From CALKKN01 sp041571375 (GTDB taxonomy: Bacteria > Pseudomonadota > Gammaproteobacteria > Xanthomonadales > SZUA-36), in assembly GCA_041571375.1 (NCBI GenBank), contig JBFFUJ010000017.1, positions 1-19,312 on the forward strand: DNA of 19,312 nt, read 5' to 3'. Under the pieces are notes generated by a model. That model did not search any database. It was not told the origin of the DNA and saw only the letters and a list, made by a program, of their open reading frames with translations. Within the stretch, counting starts at the first letter, position 1, and each line of letters starts with the position of its first letter. A program made the translations under genes and the position numbers. Shown here in pieces: positions 6,836-13,799 of this stretch.

Positions 6836-8596
6836 ATGGAACGCATCGAGGCTGATATTGTCATTGTCGGGGCCGGCGGCGCCGGCCTGCGTGCGGCGAT
6901 CGCGATTGCAGAATCCAACCCGGAGTTGCAGGTCGCCCTCATTTCGAAGGTCTACCCGATGCGCAGCCACACCTGTGCCGCCGAGGGTGGTGCCGCGGGC
7001 GTCAAGGGAGCCGACGACTCCCTGGAGATGCACTTCAACGACACGGTGAGCGGTGGCGACTGGCTCTGCGACCAGGATGTCGTGGAACATTTCGTTAAAC
7101 ACGCGCCGCTGGAACTGGTGCAGTTGGAGCACTGGGGTTGCCCCTGGAGCCGTGACGAGCACGGCTCGGTGGCCGTGCGGCCCTTCGGGGGCATGAAGAA
7201 AAAGCGTACCTGGTATGCCGCCGACAAAAGCGGTTTTCACATCCTGCACACGCTGTTCCAGACGTCGCTGCAGTTTCCGTCGATCCGGAGATTCGACGAG
7301 TTCTTCGCGCTGGATCTGTTGCACAAGGACGGCAGCTGCCGTGGCGTCGTTGCAATGGAAATGCGCAGCGGCCGCTTTTTCCGCTTCCACGCGCCGGCCG
7401 TGATCCTGGCTACGGGGGGCGCCGGCCAGGTGTTCCCCTTCACCACCAATGGTGCCATCAAGACGGGCGACGGCATGTCGATGGCCTACCGGGCCGGGGT
7501 GCCGCTCAAGGACATGGAATTCGTGCAGTACCACCCCACCGGATTGCCCGGCACCGGCATCCTGCTGACCGAAGGCTGCCGCGGGGAAGGCGGCATCCTG
7601 GTCAACAAGGACGGTTACCGTTACCTCCAGGATTACGGCATGGGGCCCGAAACGCCATTGGGTCAGCCCGTTCTCAAGACCATGGAACTGGGGCCACGGG
7701 ACCGCCTCAGCCAGGCTTTCTGGCACGAGCAGAAAAAAGGCAACACGGTCGAGACGCCCTGGGGCGACTGTGTGTTGCTCGACATGCGCCACCTGGGCGA
7801 AAAGAAGATCAACGAGCGTCTGCCGCTGGTGCGCGAACTGGCCACCTATTACGTAGGCCACGACCCCGTCACCGATCTGGTTCCGGTACGCCCTGTCGTG
7901 CATTTCATGATGGGCGGCATCGATACGAACATAAACGGCGAGACGCCCATGCCCGGCCTCTACGCCATCGGTGAAACCTCCTGTTCCGGCCTGCACGGCG
8001 CCAATCGGCTCGGCTCCAATTCCCTGACCGAGTTGCTGGTAGCCGGCAAGCGATCGGCGCAGCGCGCGATGGCCCACGCTCTGGAGGCGGGTCGTGTCGG
8101 GGACGACCCCTCGGTGACAGCCCAGTCCGAAAGCATCGTGAAAGCGATTCGCGACCTGCTCCTCCAGCAGGGAGACGAGTCGGTGGCGCGCCTGCGTCGG
8201 GAGATGCGTGACTCACTGGAAGAAGGCGCCGGCATCTACCGGGACGAGCAGAGCACCAACGCCACCTGCGAGAAGGTCGCGGAACTGAAGCAGCGCTACC
8301 GTCACATCGAGGTGCACGACAAGAGCAACGTATTCAACACGGATCTGCAGCAGGCGCTTGAATTGCGCAACCTGATGGATATCGCCGAAACGGTCGCGGA
8401 GGGGTCTCTGCAGCGCCGGGAATCGCGCGGGGCACACCAGCGGCTGGACCATCCCGAACGCGACGACCAGGAGTTCCTGAGACACTCACTGGCTTTTCGC
8501 CAGGCTGATGGCAGGCCGAAGATCGAGTGGCTCAACGTCACCATTACGCGTTCCCAGCCGGGTGTGCGCGACTACTCCGGGGGTAAGGCTTCATGA
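6836..8596 (+). CDS. frdA: Fumarate reductase flavoprotein subunit
   Basis: The product has 586 residues and closely follows E. coli FrdA along its whole length. An FAD-binding GAGGAG motif is at 12-17, and MRSHT at 42-46 provides H45, equivalent to the histidine that covalently binds FAD. Conserved blocks include GGDWLCDQDVVE, QYHPTGLPGTGIL, EGCRGEGGILVN and HGANRLGSNSL, which carries the substrate arginine. It reduces fumarate to succinate on the cytoplasmic face, using electrons from FrdB. It reads as FrdA rather than SdhA because of residue similarity and the frdABCD order. The ATG at 6836 lies 2 bases after the barrel stop; an in-frame upstream extension lies entirely within the barrel gene and was not used. 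The ribosome site is weak, so coupling to the preceding gene is likely. It overlaps frdB by ATGA. Confidence 0.97.
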   Translation: MERIEADIVIVGAGGAGLRAAIAIAESNPELQVALISKVYPMRSHTCAAEGGAAGVKGADDSLEMHFNDTVSGGDWLCDQDVVEHFVKHAPLELVQLEHWGCPWSRDEHGSVAVRPFGGMKKKRTWYAADKSGFHILHTLFQTSLQFPSIRRFDEFFALDLLHKDGSCRGVVAMEMRSGRFFRFHAPAVILATGGAGQVFPFTTNGAIKTGDGMSMAYRAGVPLKDMEFVQYHPTGLPGTGILLTEGCRGEGGILVNKDGYRYLQDYGMGPETPLGQPVLKTMELGPRDRLSQAFWHEQKKGNTVETPWGDCVLLDMRHLGEKKINERLPLVRELATYYVGHDPVTDLVPVRPVVHFMMGGIDTNINGETPMPGLYAIGETSCSGLHGANRLGSNSLTELLVAGKRSAQRAMAHALEAGRVGDDPSVTAQSESIVKAIRDLLLQQGDESVARLRREMRDSLEEGAGIYRDEQSTNATCEKVAELKQRYRHIEVHDKSNVFNTDLQQALELRNLMDIAETVAEGSLQRRESRGAHQRLDHPERDDQEFLRHSLAFRQADGRPKIEWLNVTITRSQPGVRDYSGGKAS

Positions 8597-9333
8597 GCAT
8601 CCGCCAGTTGGAGCTTTCGGTGCTGCGCTACGATCCGGAGCGCGACAGTGAACCGTATTTCCAGTCGTACTCCGTGCCCTGCGAGGAGGACTGGGCGATC
8701 CTGGATGCCCTGAACTACGTCAAGGAGAATATCGACACGACCCTCAGCTACCGTTGGTCCTGCCACATGATGGTCTGCGGCAGCTGCGGGATGATGGTCA
8801 ACGGCGAACCCAGCCTGACCTGCAAGACCTTCGTCCGTAATCTCCCGGATCAGGTCCGCATCGAGCCGCTGGCAAATTTCCCGATCGAACGGGACCTGGT
8901 CGTGGTGCTGGACGATGTCATGGAAAAACTGCAGCGAGCGCGCCCATGGATCATCCGCCACGATCCCCCGCCGCCGGAAGACGAGGAGTACACCCAATCG
9001 CGGGCCGCGCTGTACAAATTCAAGCAGTACACCATGTGCGTCAACTGCATGTGCTGCTATGCGGCCTGTCCCCAGTACGGCCTCGACCCCTCGTTCATCG
9101 GTCCGGCAGCGCTGGCGCTGGCGCATCGCTATAACCGGGACTCGCGCGACCAGGGCAAATCACAGCGACTGGACATACTGGCCGATCACGACGGGGTCTG
9201 GGACTGCTCCTTCGTCGGCGCCTGTTCCGAGGTCTGTCCGAAGAGTGTCGATCCGGCGGCCGCCGTGCAGCAGATGAAGGTCGACGGAGCCATCGAGTAC
9301 TGGAAGCAGAAGCTGCCGGGAGGAAAGTCATGA
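8593..9333 (+). CDS. frdB: Fumarate reductase iron-sulfur subunit
   Basis: The product has 246 residues, like E. coli FrdB. The N-terminal ferredoxin domain has the [2Fe-2S] ligands C57, C62, C65 and C77. The C-terminal domain has a [4Fe-4S] motif CVNCMCCYAACP, with one extra cysteine in the middle, and the [3Fe-4S]-type motif CSFVGACSEVCP. FrdB carries electrons from the membrane quinol site to the FrdA flavin. The segment ANFPIERDLVVVLDD and the GPAALALAHRYNRDSRD block are typical FrdB sequence. The gene overlaps both frdA and frdC by the four bases ATGA, indicating tight translational coupling. Confidence 0.97.
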   Translation: MSIRQLELSVLRYDPERDSEPYFQSYSVPCEEDWAILDALNYVKENIDTTLSYRWSCHMMVCGSCGMMVNGEPSLTCKTFVRNLPDQVRIEPLANFPIERDLVVVLDDVMEKLQRARPWIIRHDPPPPEDEEYTQSRAALYKFKQYTMCVNCMCCYAACPQYGLDPSFIGPAALALAHRYNRDSRDQGKSQRLDILADHDGVWDCSFVGACSEVCPKSVDPAAAVQQMKVDGAIEYWKQKLPGGKS

Positions 9334-9728
9334 GCAGACAGCCATACATCCGCCCGATGCCGAAGACCAGCTGGTACCTCAACAACGCCCGTTATCGGCG
9401 CTACATGCTGCGCGAGGTCACCTGCCTGCTGGTGGGGTTTTACAGCTTTCTCGCGATCTGGGCCCTGGCGGCACTGTCCAGAGGTTCGGCCGATCACTGG
9501 AATGCCTTTCTGCAGACGCAGCAGAACACCGGGATGATCGTTTTCCACGCGGTCGCTCTGATTTACTACCTGATCTACATGACTTTCGACTGGTTCAAAC
9601 TGGCCCCCAAAGCCATGGCGATCCAGCTGGGTGAGAACAAACTGTCCGACCGCACGATTATCTTCGGACACTACGCGGCCTGGTTTGCGGTGACCTTGTT
9701 CGTGTTCTGGCTGGTGGGGGTATTCTGA
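9330..9728 (+). CDS. frdC: Fumarate reductase membrane subunit C
   Basis: The product has 132 residues and about three membrane helices. The N-terminal YIRPM and YMLREVT segments match E. coli FrdC, and E29 is the counterpart of the FrdC glutamate implicated in quinone-site chemistry. Later blocks such as WFKLAPKAM also match. With FrdD it anchors FrdAB to the inner membrane and forms the quinol site. The homology points to a heme-free FRD anchor, not the cytochrome b anchor of succinate dehydrogenase. The gene overlaps frdB by ATGA and is one base from frdD. Confidence 0.93.
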   Translation: MSRQPYIRPMPKTSWYLNNARYRRYMLREVTCLLVGFYSFLAIWALAALSRGSADHWNAFLQTQQNTGMIVFHAVALIYYLIYMTFDWFKLAPKAMAIQLGENKLSDRTIIFGHYAAWFAVTLFVFWLVGVF

Positions 9729-9729
9729 G

Positions 9730-10071
9730 ATGACCATCGCCCGCAAAGCCGTGGTCTGGGGGCTGTTCGCAGCCGGGGGCACCTTGAGCGCGTTTCTGTT
9801 TCCCGCGCTGATCGCGCTGTTCCTGCTGGTTGCGCTGGGCCAGGTGCCCACCGGGCTCACATTTGAACAGATTGACGCGTTTGCCGGCTCCGCGGTCGGC
9901 AAATGCATCCTGTTTCTCGTAATCTTCCTTCCTTTGTGGCATGCTGCACATCGCCTGCGGGTCGTATTCCACGATTTCGGGGTGCGCAGAGACAAGGCAG
10001 TTGCTAACGCCGTCTACCTGGTGGCCGCAATCGGCACCGCGATGACGGCTTTTTATTTGTACCGGATCTGA
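9730..10071 (+). CDS. frdD: Fumarate reductase membrane subunit D
   Basis: The product has 113 residues and three predicted membrane helices. VVWGLFAAGGTLSAFLFPALI and the later FLVIFLPLWHAAHRLRVVFHD correspond to the matching E. coli FrdD helices, including the conserved PLW...HR motif. It completes the two-subunit anchor of quinol:fumarate reductase. The start ATG follows the frdC stop by a single base. The gene ends 25 bases before rquA, so the enzyme and its likely quinone-modifying partner probably share a transcript. Confidence 0.92.
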   Translation: MTIARKAVVWGLFAAGGTLSAFLFPALIALFLLVALGQVPTGLTFEQIDAFAGSAVGKCILFLVIFLPLWHAAHRLRVVFHDFGVRRDKAVANAVYLVAAIGTAMTAFYLYRI

Positions 10072-10096
10072 TCCGGCAACAGACACGAAGCGGAGC

Positions 10097-10864
10097 ATGA
10101 ACGAAGATTCGAGAGCCGTAGCGGAACGCTATGATTTTGCGATGGGTGACTATCCGGCGCAGGAGCGTCATCTGTCCGCCGTGAGGACGGCACCGACGAT
10201 CCCGGACTACCTCCAGGACACCTACTGGTGGGCCTACCTGCACCCGAAAGCCCTGAGCATCTTCGAGCGCGAATGGGTCGTCAACCTCATTCTCTGGGGC
10301 AACATGCGCAAGCTGACACAAGCCGTGATCGGCGAAATGCGCGTGGCGCCAAACAGCCGGGTGTTACAGGTCGCCTGCGTTTACGGCGAGTTTTCGAGCA
10401 TTCTGGCGTCCCACCTGGGTGAAAACGGCTCCCGCCTCGAGCTGGTGGACGTCGCGCCGATCCAGCTCGGCAACGCGCGCGAGAAGTTGGCGGATCACGG
10501 CAACGTGGGCTTCCACCACCAGGATTCCAGCGCGATGACCTTCCCGGCGGCCAACTTCGACCAGACCGTTGTGTTTTTCCTGCTGCATGAGCAGCCCGAA
10601 GAGGTGCGTCGCAAAACGATTGCCGAAGCGATCCGGGTTACCCGGCCGGGGGGCAAGGTGGTCTTCGTCGACTATCACGGCCCTCGTCAAAGCAATCCTT
10701 TCCGCTACCTCATGAAGCCGGTGCTGGCCTGGCTGGAACCCTTCGCGCTGGATCTCTGGCGCCGGGAATTGTTCGATTTCATGCCCGCCGACGTCCGGCC
10801 GGAGCAGGTGACGTCGGAAACTTTCTTCGGCGGTCTGTACCAGAAGGTCGTCCTGACCGTCTGA
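10097..10864 (+). CDS. rquA: Rhodoquinone biosynthesis protein RquA
   Basis: This 255-residue protein has a class I methyltransferase-like fold. In place of the usual glycine-rich motif I it has VACVYG (92-97), the RquA hallmark. Other RquA-like blocks are IPDYLQDTYWWAYLHP (35-50), VNLILWGN (62-69), FFLLHEQP (160-167) and RYLMKPVL (203-210) with LEPFALDLW (213-221). D118 and D143 lie in the expected SAM/metal-site loops. RquA converts ubiquinone to rhodoquinone by exchanging a methoxy group for an amino group, with SAM as nitrogen donor. A UbiE-type methyltransferase is the main alternative and is unlikely given these motifs. The position directly after frdABCD fits rhodoquinol-fed fumarate reduction. 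The start is preceded by GAAGCGGAGC. Confidence 0.93.
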   Translation: MNEDSRAVAERYDFAMGDYPAQERHLSAVRTAPTIPDYLQDTYWWAYLHPKALSIFEREWVVNLILWGNMRKLTQAVIGEMRVAPNSRVLQVACVYGEFSSILASHLGENGSRLELVDVAPIQLGNAREKLADHGNVGFHHQDSSAMTFPAANFDQTVVFFLLHEQPEEVRRKTIAEAIRVTRPGGKVVFVDYHGPRQSNPFRYLMKPVLAWLEPFALDLWRRELFDFMPADVRPEQVTSETFFGGLYQKVVLTV

Positions 10865-10865
10865 A

Positions 10866-11141
10866 TCGACCCTCGGCCGCCCCGCGGGCCCGGACATCGA
10901 ATACCACGACGCGATGATCCGCGTGGTCGAATTCGTCTGCGGCTAAGGCTATATGGCGCCCGGCGGGACAGCCCCTGCGGTGGCCTGCAGTGCTTCTTTG
11001 CAATGGAAGGCCTCACCTGTGCCCCCGAGGCGGCATCGACCTGATGCCGGACTGCCGGAGTCGGCGGGATTCGAAAATATCCGGAACGAGGACTTCACCG
11101 ATCGGTCCGGACGGGCGGCTCAACGCCGGGTGAAGGCATAG
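10866..11141 (+). pseudogene. Decayed SAM-methyltransferase remnant (candidate)
   Basis: One plus-strand frame from about 10863 to 11141 reads IEYHDAMIRVVEFVCG, a TAA stop, GYMAPGG, then low-similarity sequence and GFENIRNEDFTD. The first part resembles the N-terminus of small-molecule N-methyltransferases (pattern EYHDxMxxxLExxWGEGFxxPGG), and the stop falls where glutamate is expected (GAA to TAA is one change). The late part resembles the 'AGFxxVxxED' C-terminal segment. The SAM-binding core is missing. It would be a deleted, stop-containing relic. The match is by memory of family patterns, so it is tentative. No other gene is seen between rquA and the permease. Confidence 0.4.
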
Positions 11142-12412
11142 AGCAGTGCCCCGACGGCGGCGAAGGCCGCAGTGACCAGCCACGACTTCAGCTCGGCGTG
11201 CGAAGCCAGCCAGAGGCTGGGCAGCAGCGCCAGGATCGGTATCAGAGCCCCTCCCTTCAGCCGGAACTGACCCGGCTGCTCGCCTAGCCTGCGGTGCAGC
11301 ACGGGCAGCGCAGCGATGCAGCCCACGTAGACCAGCAGCCGTACGACCGTACTCATCGCCGCCAGCCAAATGAAGCCGCCGCTGAGTGCCAGCAATGCGG
11401 AGAGGACCGCATAAAACATGATGGCGTTGGCCGGGGTCTGATGGCGCGTGTGGACCGCGCCGAACCAGGCCGGCAGGCTGCCGAGTCGGGCCATCGCGTA
11501 CAGCAGTCGGGGCGCCGTGAGCATGCCCCCGGACAGGTTGCCGCTGATCGAGAAAATGGCCCCGAGGGTCAGGACGGCCGCGCCGGCCGCACCCATCAGG
11601 ACCAGCGCCAGGTCCGCCAGCGGGGTCTTGCTGCCGCCGACACCCGGCACAACCGAAACGGTCACGACCTGGACCAGGAAATAGAGCAGCGTGATGGCCA
11701 GGATCGTCCGGATCAGGGCCCGCGGAATGTCGCGGCGGGCATCCTGCGCCTCGCCGGCAGGTATCACAGCGCTCTCGAAACCAACGAACGCGTAGAAGAC
11801 GATCAGCAGGGTTTCACCCAGAGAATCCAGCGGCGGAGCCGTCGCGTGCGTGAAGATCCCCGGATTGACCTGGCCCAGGCCGAGCAAGAGCAACAGGATC
11901 AGCGGCAGCAGCTTGAGCAGGGACAGCGCGAACAGGGCCAGCATGCCCTGGCGCACGCCGATCACGTTGATCAGCGCCAGCACACCGCAGGTCATCAGCA
12001 CGCCGGCCAGCTGCCAGGGCCCCTCCAGCAGCGGAGGCCAGAACCAACCCGCATAGGTCACCATCAGGTGCGCGTTGGCCGCGAAGGCCGTCGTTCGCGA
12101 CAGGATCAGCAGCCAGCCCGCCTGAAAACCCGCGAATGGCCCGAAGGCAGCGGTGGCATAGCTGACGGGGCCGCCGGTGTCGTCGAAATAGCTCGCCACG
12201 CCCGCAAAGACCAGCACGATCAGCATGATCAGCAGGCCACAGAGGACGAACAGCCAGGGGCTGAACAGGCCGGCTGACTCGATGGCGATGGCCGGCAGGG
12301 CGAAAATGCCGGCGCCGATCGTGCCGTTCAGCGCAATGGCGCCGAAACCCAGCTGGCTGATCTCGCGCCGGAGGCCGGAACCGCTCGGGGACTGGGGCGC
12401 TTCAGCCGTCAC
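11120..12412 (-). CDS. APC-superfamily amino acid permease
   Basis: The product is a 430-residue, very hydrophobic protein with about 12 membrane helices. The first helix has the APC substrate-site signature (NGTIGAGIFALP, about residues 28-40). A conserved segment near the middle, FYAFVGFESAVIPAGEAQDARRD..., is typical of amino acid-polyamine-organocation transporters, as is the RLLYAMARLGSLP loop after helix 8. Substrate cannot be assigned. The start is GTG at 12412, with GGAGG 10 bases upstream. It is transcribed divergently from the thiolase gene and stands alone on this strand. Its last bases overlap the tail of the methyltransferase remnant. Confidence 0.9.
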   Translation of the reverse strand: MTAEAPQSPSGSGLRREISQLGFGAIALNGTIGAGIFALPAIAIESAGLFSPWLFVLCGLLIMLIVLVFAGVASYFDDTGGPVSYATAAFGPFAGFQAGWLLILSRTTAFAANAHLMVTYAGWFWPPLLEGPWQLAGVLMTCGVLALINVIGVRQGMLALFALSLLKLLPLILLLLLGLGQVNPGIFTHATAPPLDSLGETLLIVFYAFVGFESAVIPAGEAQDARRDIPRALIRTILAITLLYFLVQVVTVSVVPGVGGSKTPLADLALVLMGAAGAAVLTLGAIFSISGNLSGGMLTAPRLLYAMARLGSLPAWFGAVHTRHQTPANAIMFYAVLSALLALSGGFIWLAAMSTVVRLLVYVGCIAALPVLHRRLGEQPGQFRLKGGALIPILALLPSLWLASHAELKSWLVTAAFAAVGALLYAFTRR

Positions 12413-12474
12413 GCCGGCGCTGCCTCCGTGCAGACTGCGTTGGGGTAAGGGCTATTCATTGGGGCACCATAGTA

Positions 12475-12495
12475 CCTCGGGAATGGGACCCGAGG
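12475..12495. promoter_or_regulatory. Inverted repeat in divergent permease/thiolase promoter region
   Basis: CCTCGGG at 12475-12481 is repeated in inverse as CCCGAGG at 12489-12495 around a 7-base spacer. The 21-base element sits in the 161-base region between two divergent starts (12412 and 12574). No T-run follows, so an operator is more likely than a terminator. A TTGCAC hexamer with TAGCCT 17 bases later lies between it and the thiolase start and is a poor promoter match. Confidence 0.35.
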
Positions 12496-12573
12496 GGCGC
12501 GGTGCTTGCACGGCTCCTGCCTTGGCTCTAGCCTGTGGGTAGCCACCGGACGAGGAGCGGTTCCGCGATCAAC

Positions 12574-13773
12574 ATGGGACACAGCTACATTTACGATGCC
12601 ATACGTACCCCCCGGGGGCGGGCAAAGGATACCGGGGGCTTGCACGGACTCTCGCCTTTCGACCTGCTGGCCACGCTGTACCGGGCGCTCGAGCAGCGGA
12701 CCGGCGTGGACCCCACGCGGGTAGGCGAAGTGGTGCTCGGCTGCGTGACCCAGCACGGCGAGCAGGCCGGCAACATCGCCAAGACCTCAGCCCTGTATGC
12801 CGGCTGGCCGACGACCGTGTCGGGCATGACGGTCAATCGATTCTGCTCCTCCGGCCTGGACGCCGTAAACATCGCGGCACTCAAGGTGGCGCAGGAGCAG
12901 GAAGAGCTCGCCGTCGGCGGCGGCGTGGAAATGATGTCCCGCGTCCCGATGCTGTCGGATAAGGCCGCGGTGTTCACCGACGTCGAGCTGGCCGTCCGGG
13001 CCCGTATCCTGATGATGGGCAGCGGCGCCGATCTGATCGCCTCCCTCTACGACGTCTCGCGCGAGCAGGCCGACGGGGTCGCGCTGCAGAGTCAGCGCCG
13101 TGCGACCACCGCGCGGCAGGAAGGTTACTTCCAGTCCGTTGTGCCTGTCCCGGTTGGCGCAAGCGGCAGGGTGATTGACGCCGACGAATGCATCAGGCCG
13201 GACATCACGCCCGAAGACCTGGGCCGGCTGGAACCCGCATTCGCCGAACTGGGCGCCATGGGTGTCGACGCACTGCAGCTGGCCGGCTATCCCGAGCTCA
13301 CTGAAATCCGGCATGTCCACACGGCGGGCAACTCGCCGGCCATGGCCGACGCGGCCGCCCTGGTCCTGGTCGGCAGCGAGGAGGCCGGCAGGGGGCTCGC
13401 GCGCGCCCCGCGCGCGCGCATCGTGTCCACCGTCAATGCCAGCGACGACCCCCTGCTGGTCCTGTCGGGCGCGGTGGCGGCGACCGGGAAACTCCTGGAG
13501 AAAACCGGCCTCAGAGTCACCGACGTCGATCTGTTCGAAATTCACGAGGCCTTTGCCGCCACCGTCGTCAAGTGCCGTCGCGACCTCGGCATTCCCGACG
13601 AGAAACTGAATGTGAACGGTGGTGTCATCGCTCTGGGCCACCCGCTGGGTGCGACGGGCGCCATCATGCTCGGCACGCTGCTGGACGAGATGGAGCGCCG
13701 CGATGCCAAACGCGGCATCGTTGCCGCCAGTGGCGCGGCAGGATCGGGCTCGGCCATGCTGATCGAGCGCTGA
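12574..13773 (+). CDS. Thiolase (acetyl-CoA C-acyltransferase family), second catalytic Cys replaced by Ser
   Basis: The product has 399 residues, a normal thiolase length. The nucleophile motif NRFCSSGLDAVN gives C91. HEAF gives H324 and GHPLGATG gives H356. The C-terminal CxGGGxG motif of degradative thiolases is replaced by ASGAAGSGS, so the usual proton-shuttling cysteine is S386 (codon AGT). The N-terminus YIYDAIRTPRGRAK matches FadA-like thiolases involved in steroid or fatty acyl-CoA breakdown. The ATG at 12574 is chosen because it aligns with the family; a GTG at 12535 in the same frame would add 13 residues and has no support. It should cleave or form 3-ketoacyl-CoA, if still active. 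The gene is monocistronic here and converges on an SCP-x thiolase. Confidence 0.92.
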   Translation: MGHSYIYDAIRTPRGRAKDTGGLHGLSPFDLLATLYRALEQRTGVDPTRVGEVVLGCVTQHGEQAGNIAKTSALYAGWPTTVSGMTVNRFCSSGLDAVNIAALKVAQEQEELAVGGGVEMMSRVPMLSDKAAVFTDVELAVRARILMMGSGADLIASLYDVSREQADGVALQSQRRATTARQEGYFQSVVPVPVGASGRVIDADECIRPDITPEDLGRLEPAFAELGAMGVDALQLAGYPELTEIRHVHTAGNSPAMADAAALVLVGSEEAGRGLARAPRARIVSTVNASDDPLLVLSGAVAATGKLLEKTGLRVTDVDLFEIHEAFAATVVKCRRDLGIPDEKLNVNGGVIALGHPLGATGAIMLGTLLDEMERRDAKRGIVAASGAAGSGSAMLIER

Positions 13774-13777
13774 CCGA

Positions 13778-13796
13778 ACCGGCCACACCCGCCGGT
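13778..13796. terminator. Possible shared terminator hairpin between convergent thiolases
   Basis: ACCGGC-CACACCC-GCCGGT forms a 6-base-pair stem with a 7-base loop. It lies in the 26-base gap between two convergent genes and nearly fills it. There is no T-run on either side, so intrinsic termination would be weak. Confidence 0.3.
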
Positions 13797-13799
13797 GCT

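Noticed and set aside
6821..8077. 418-codon open frame on the minus strand opposite frdA
   Set aside because: frdA matches E. coli FrdA throughout; the antisense product looks like compositional shadow.
6836..10071. Reading the four-gene set as succinate dehydrogenase
   Set aside because: FrdA and FrdB sequence blocks follow E. coli FRD, and the membrane anchors resemble FrdC and FrdD, not the cytochrome b-binding SdhC/SdhD.
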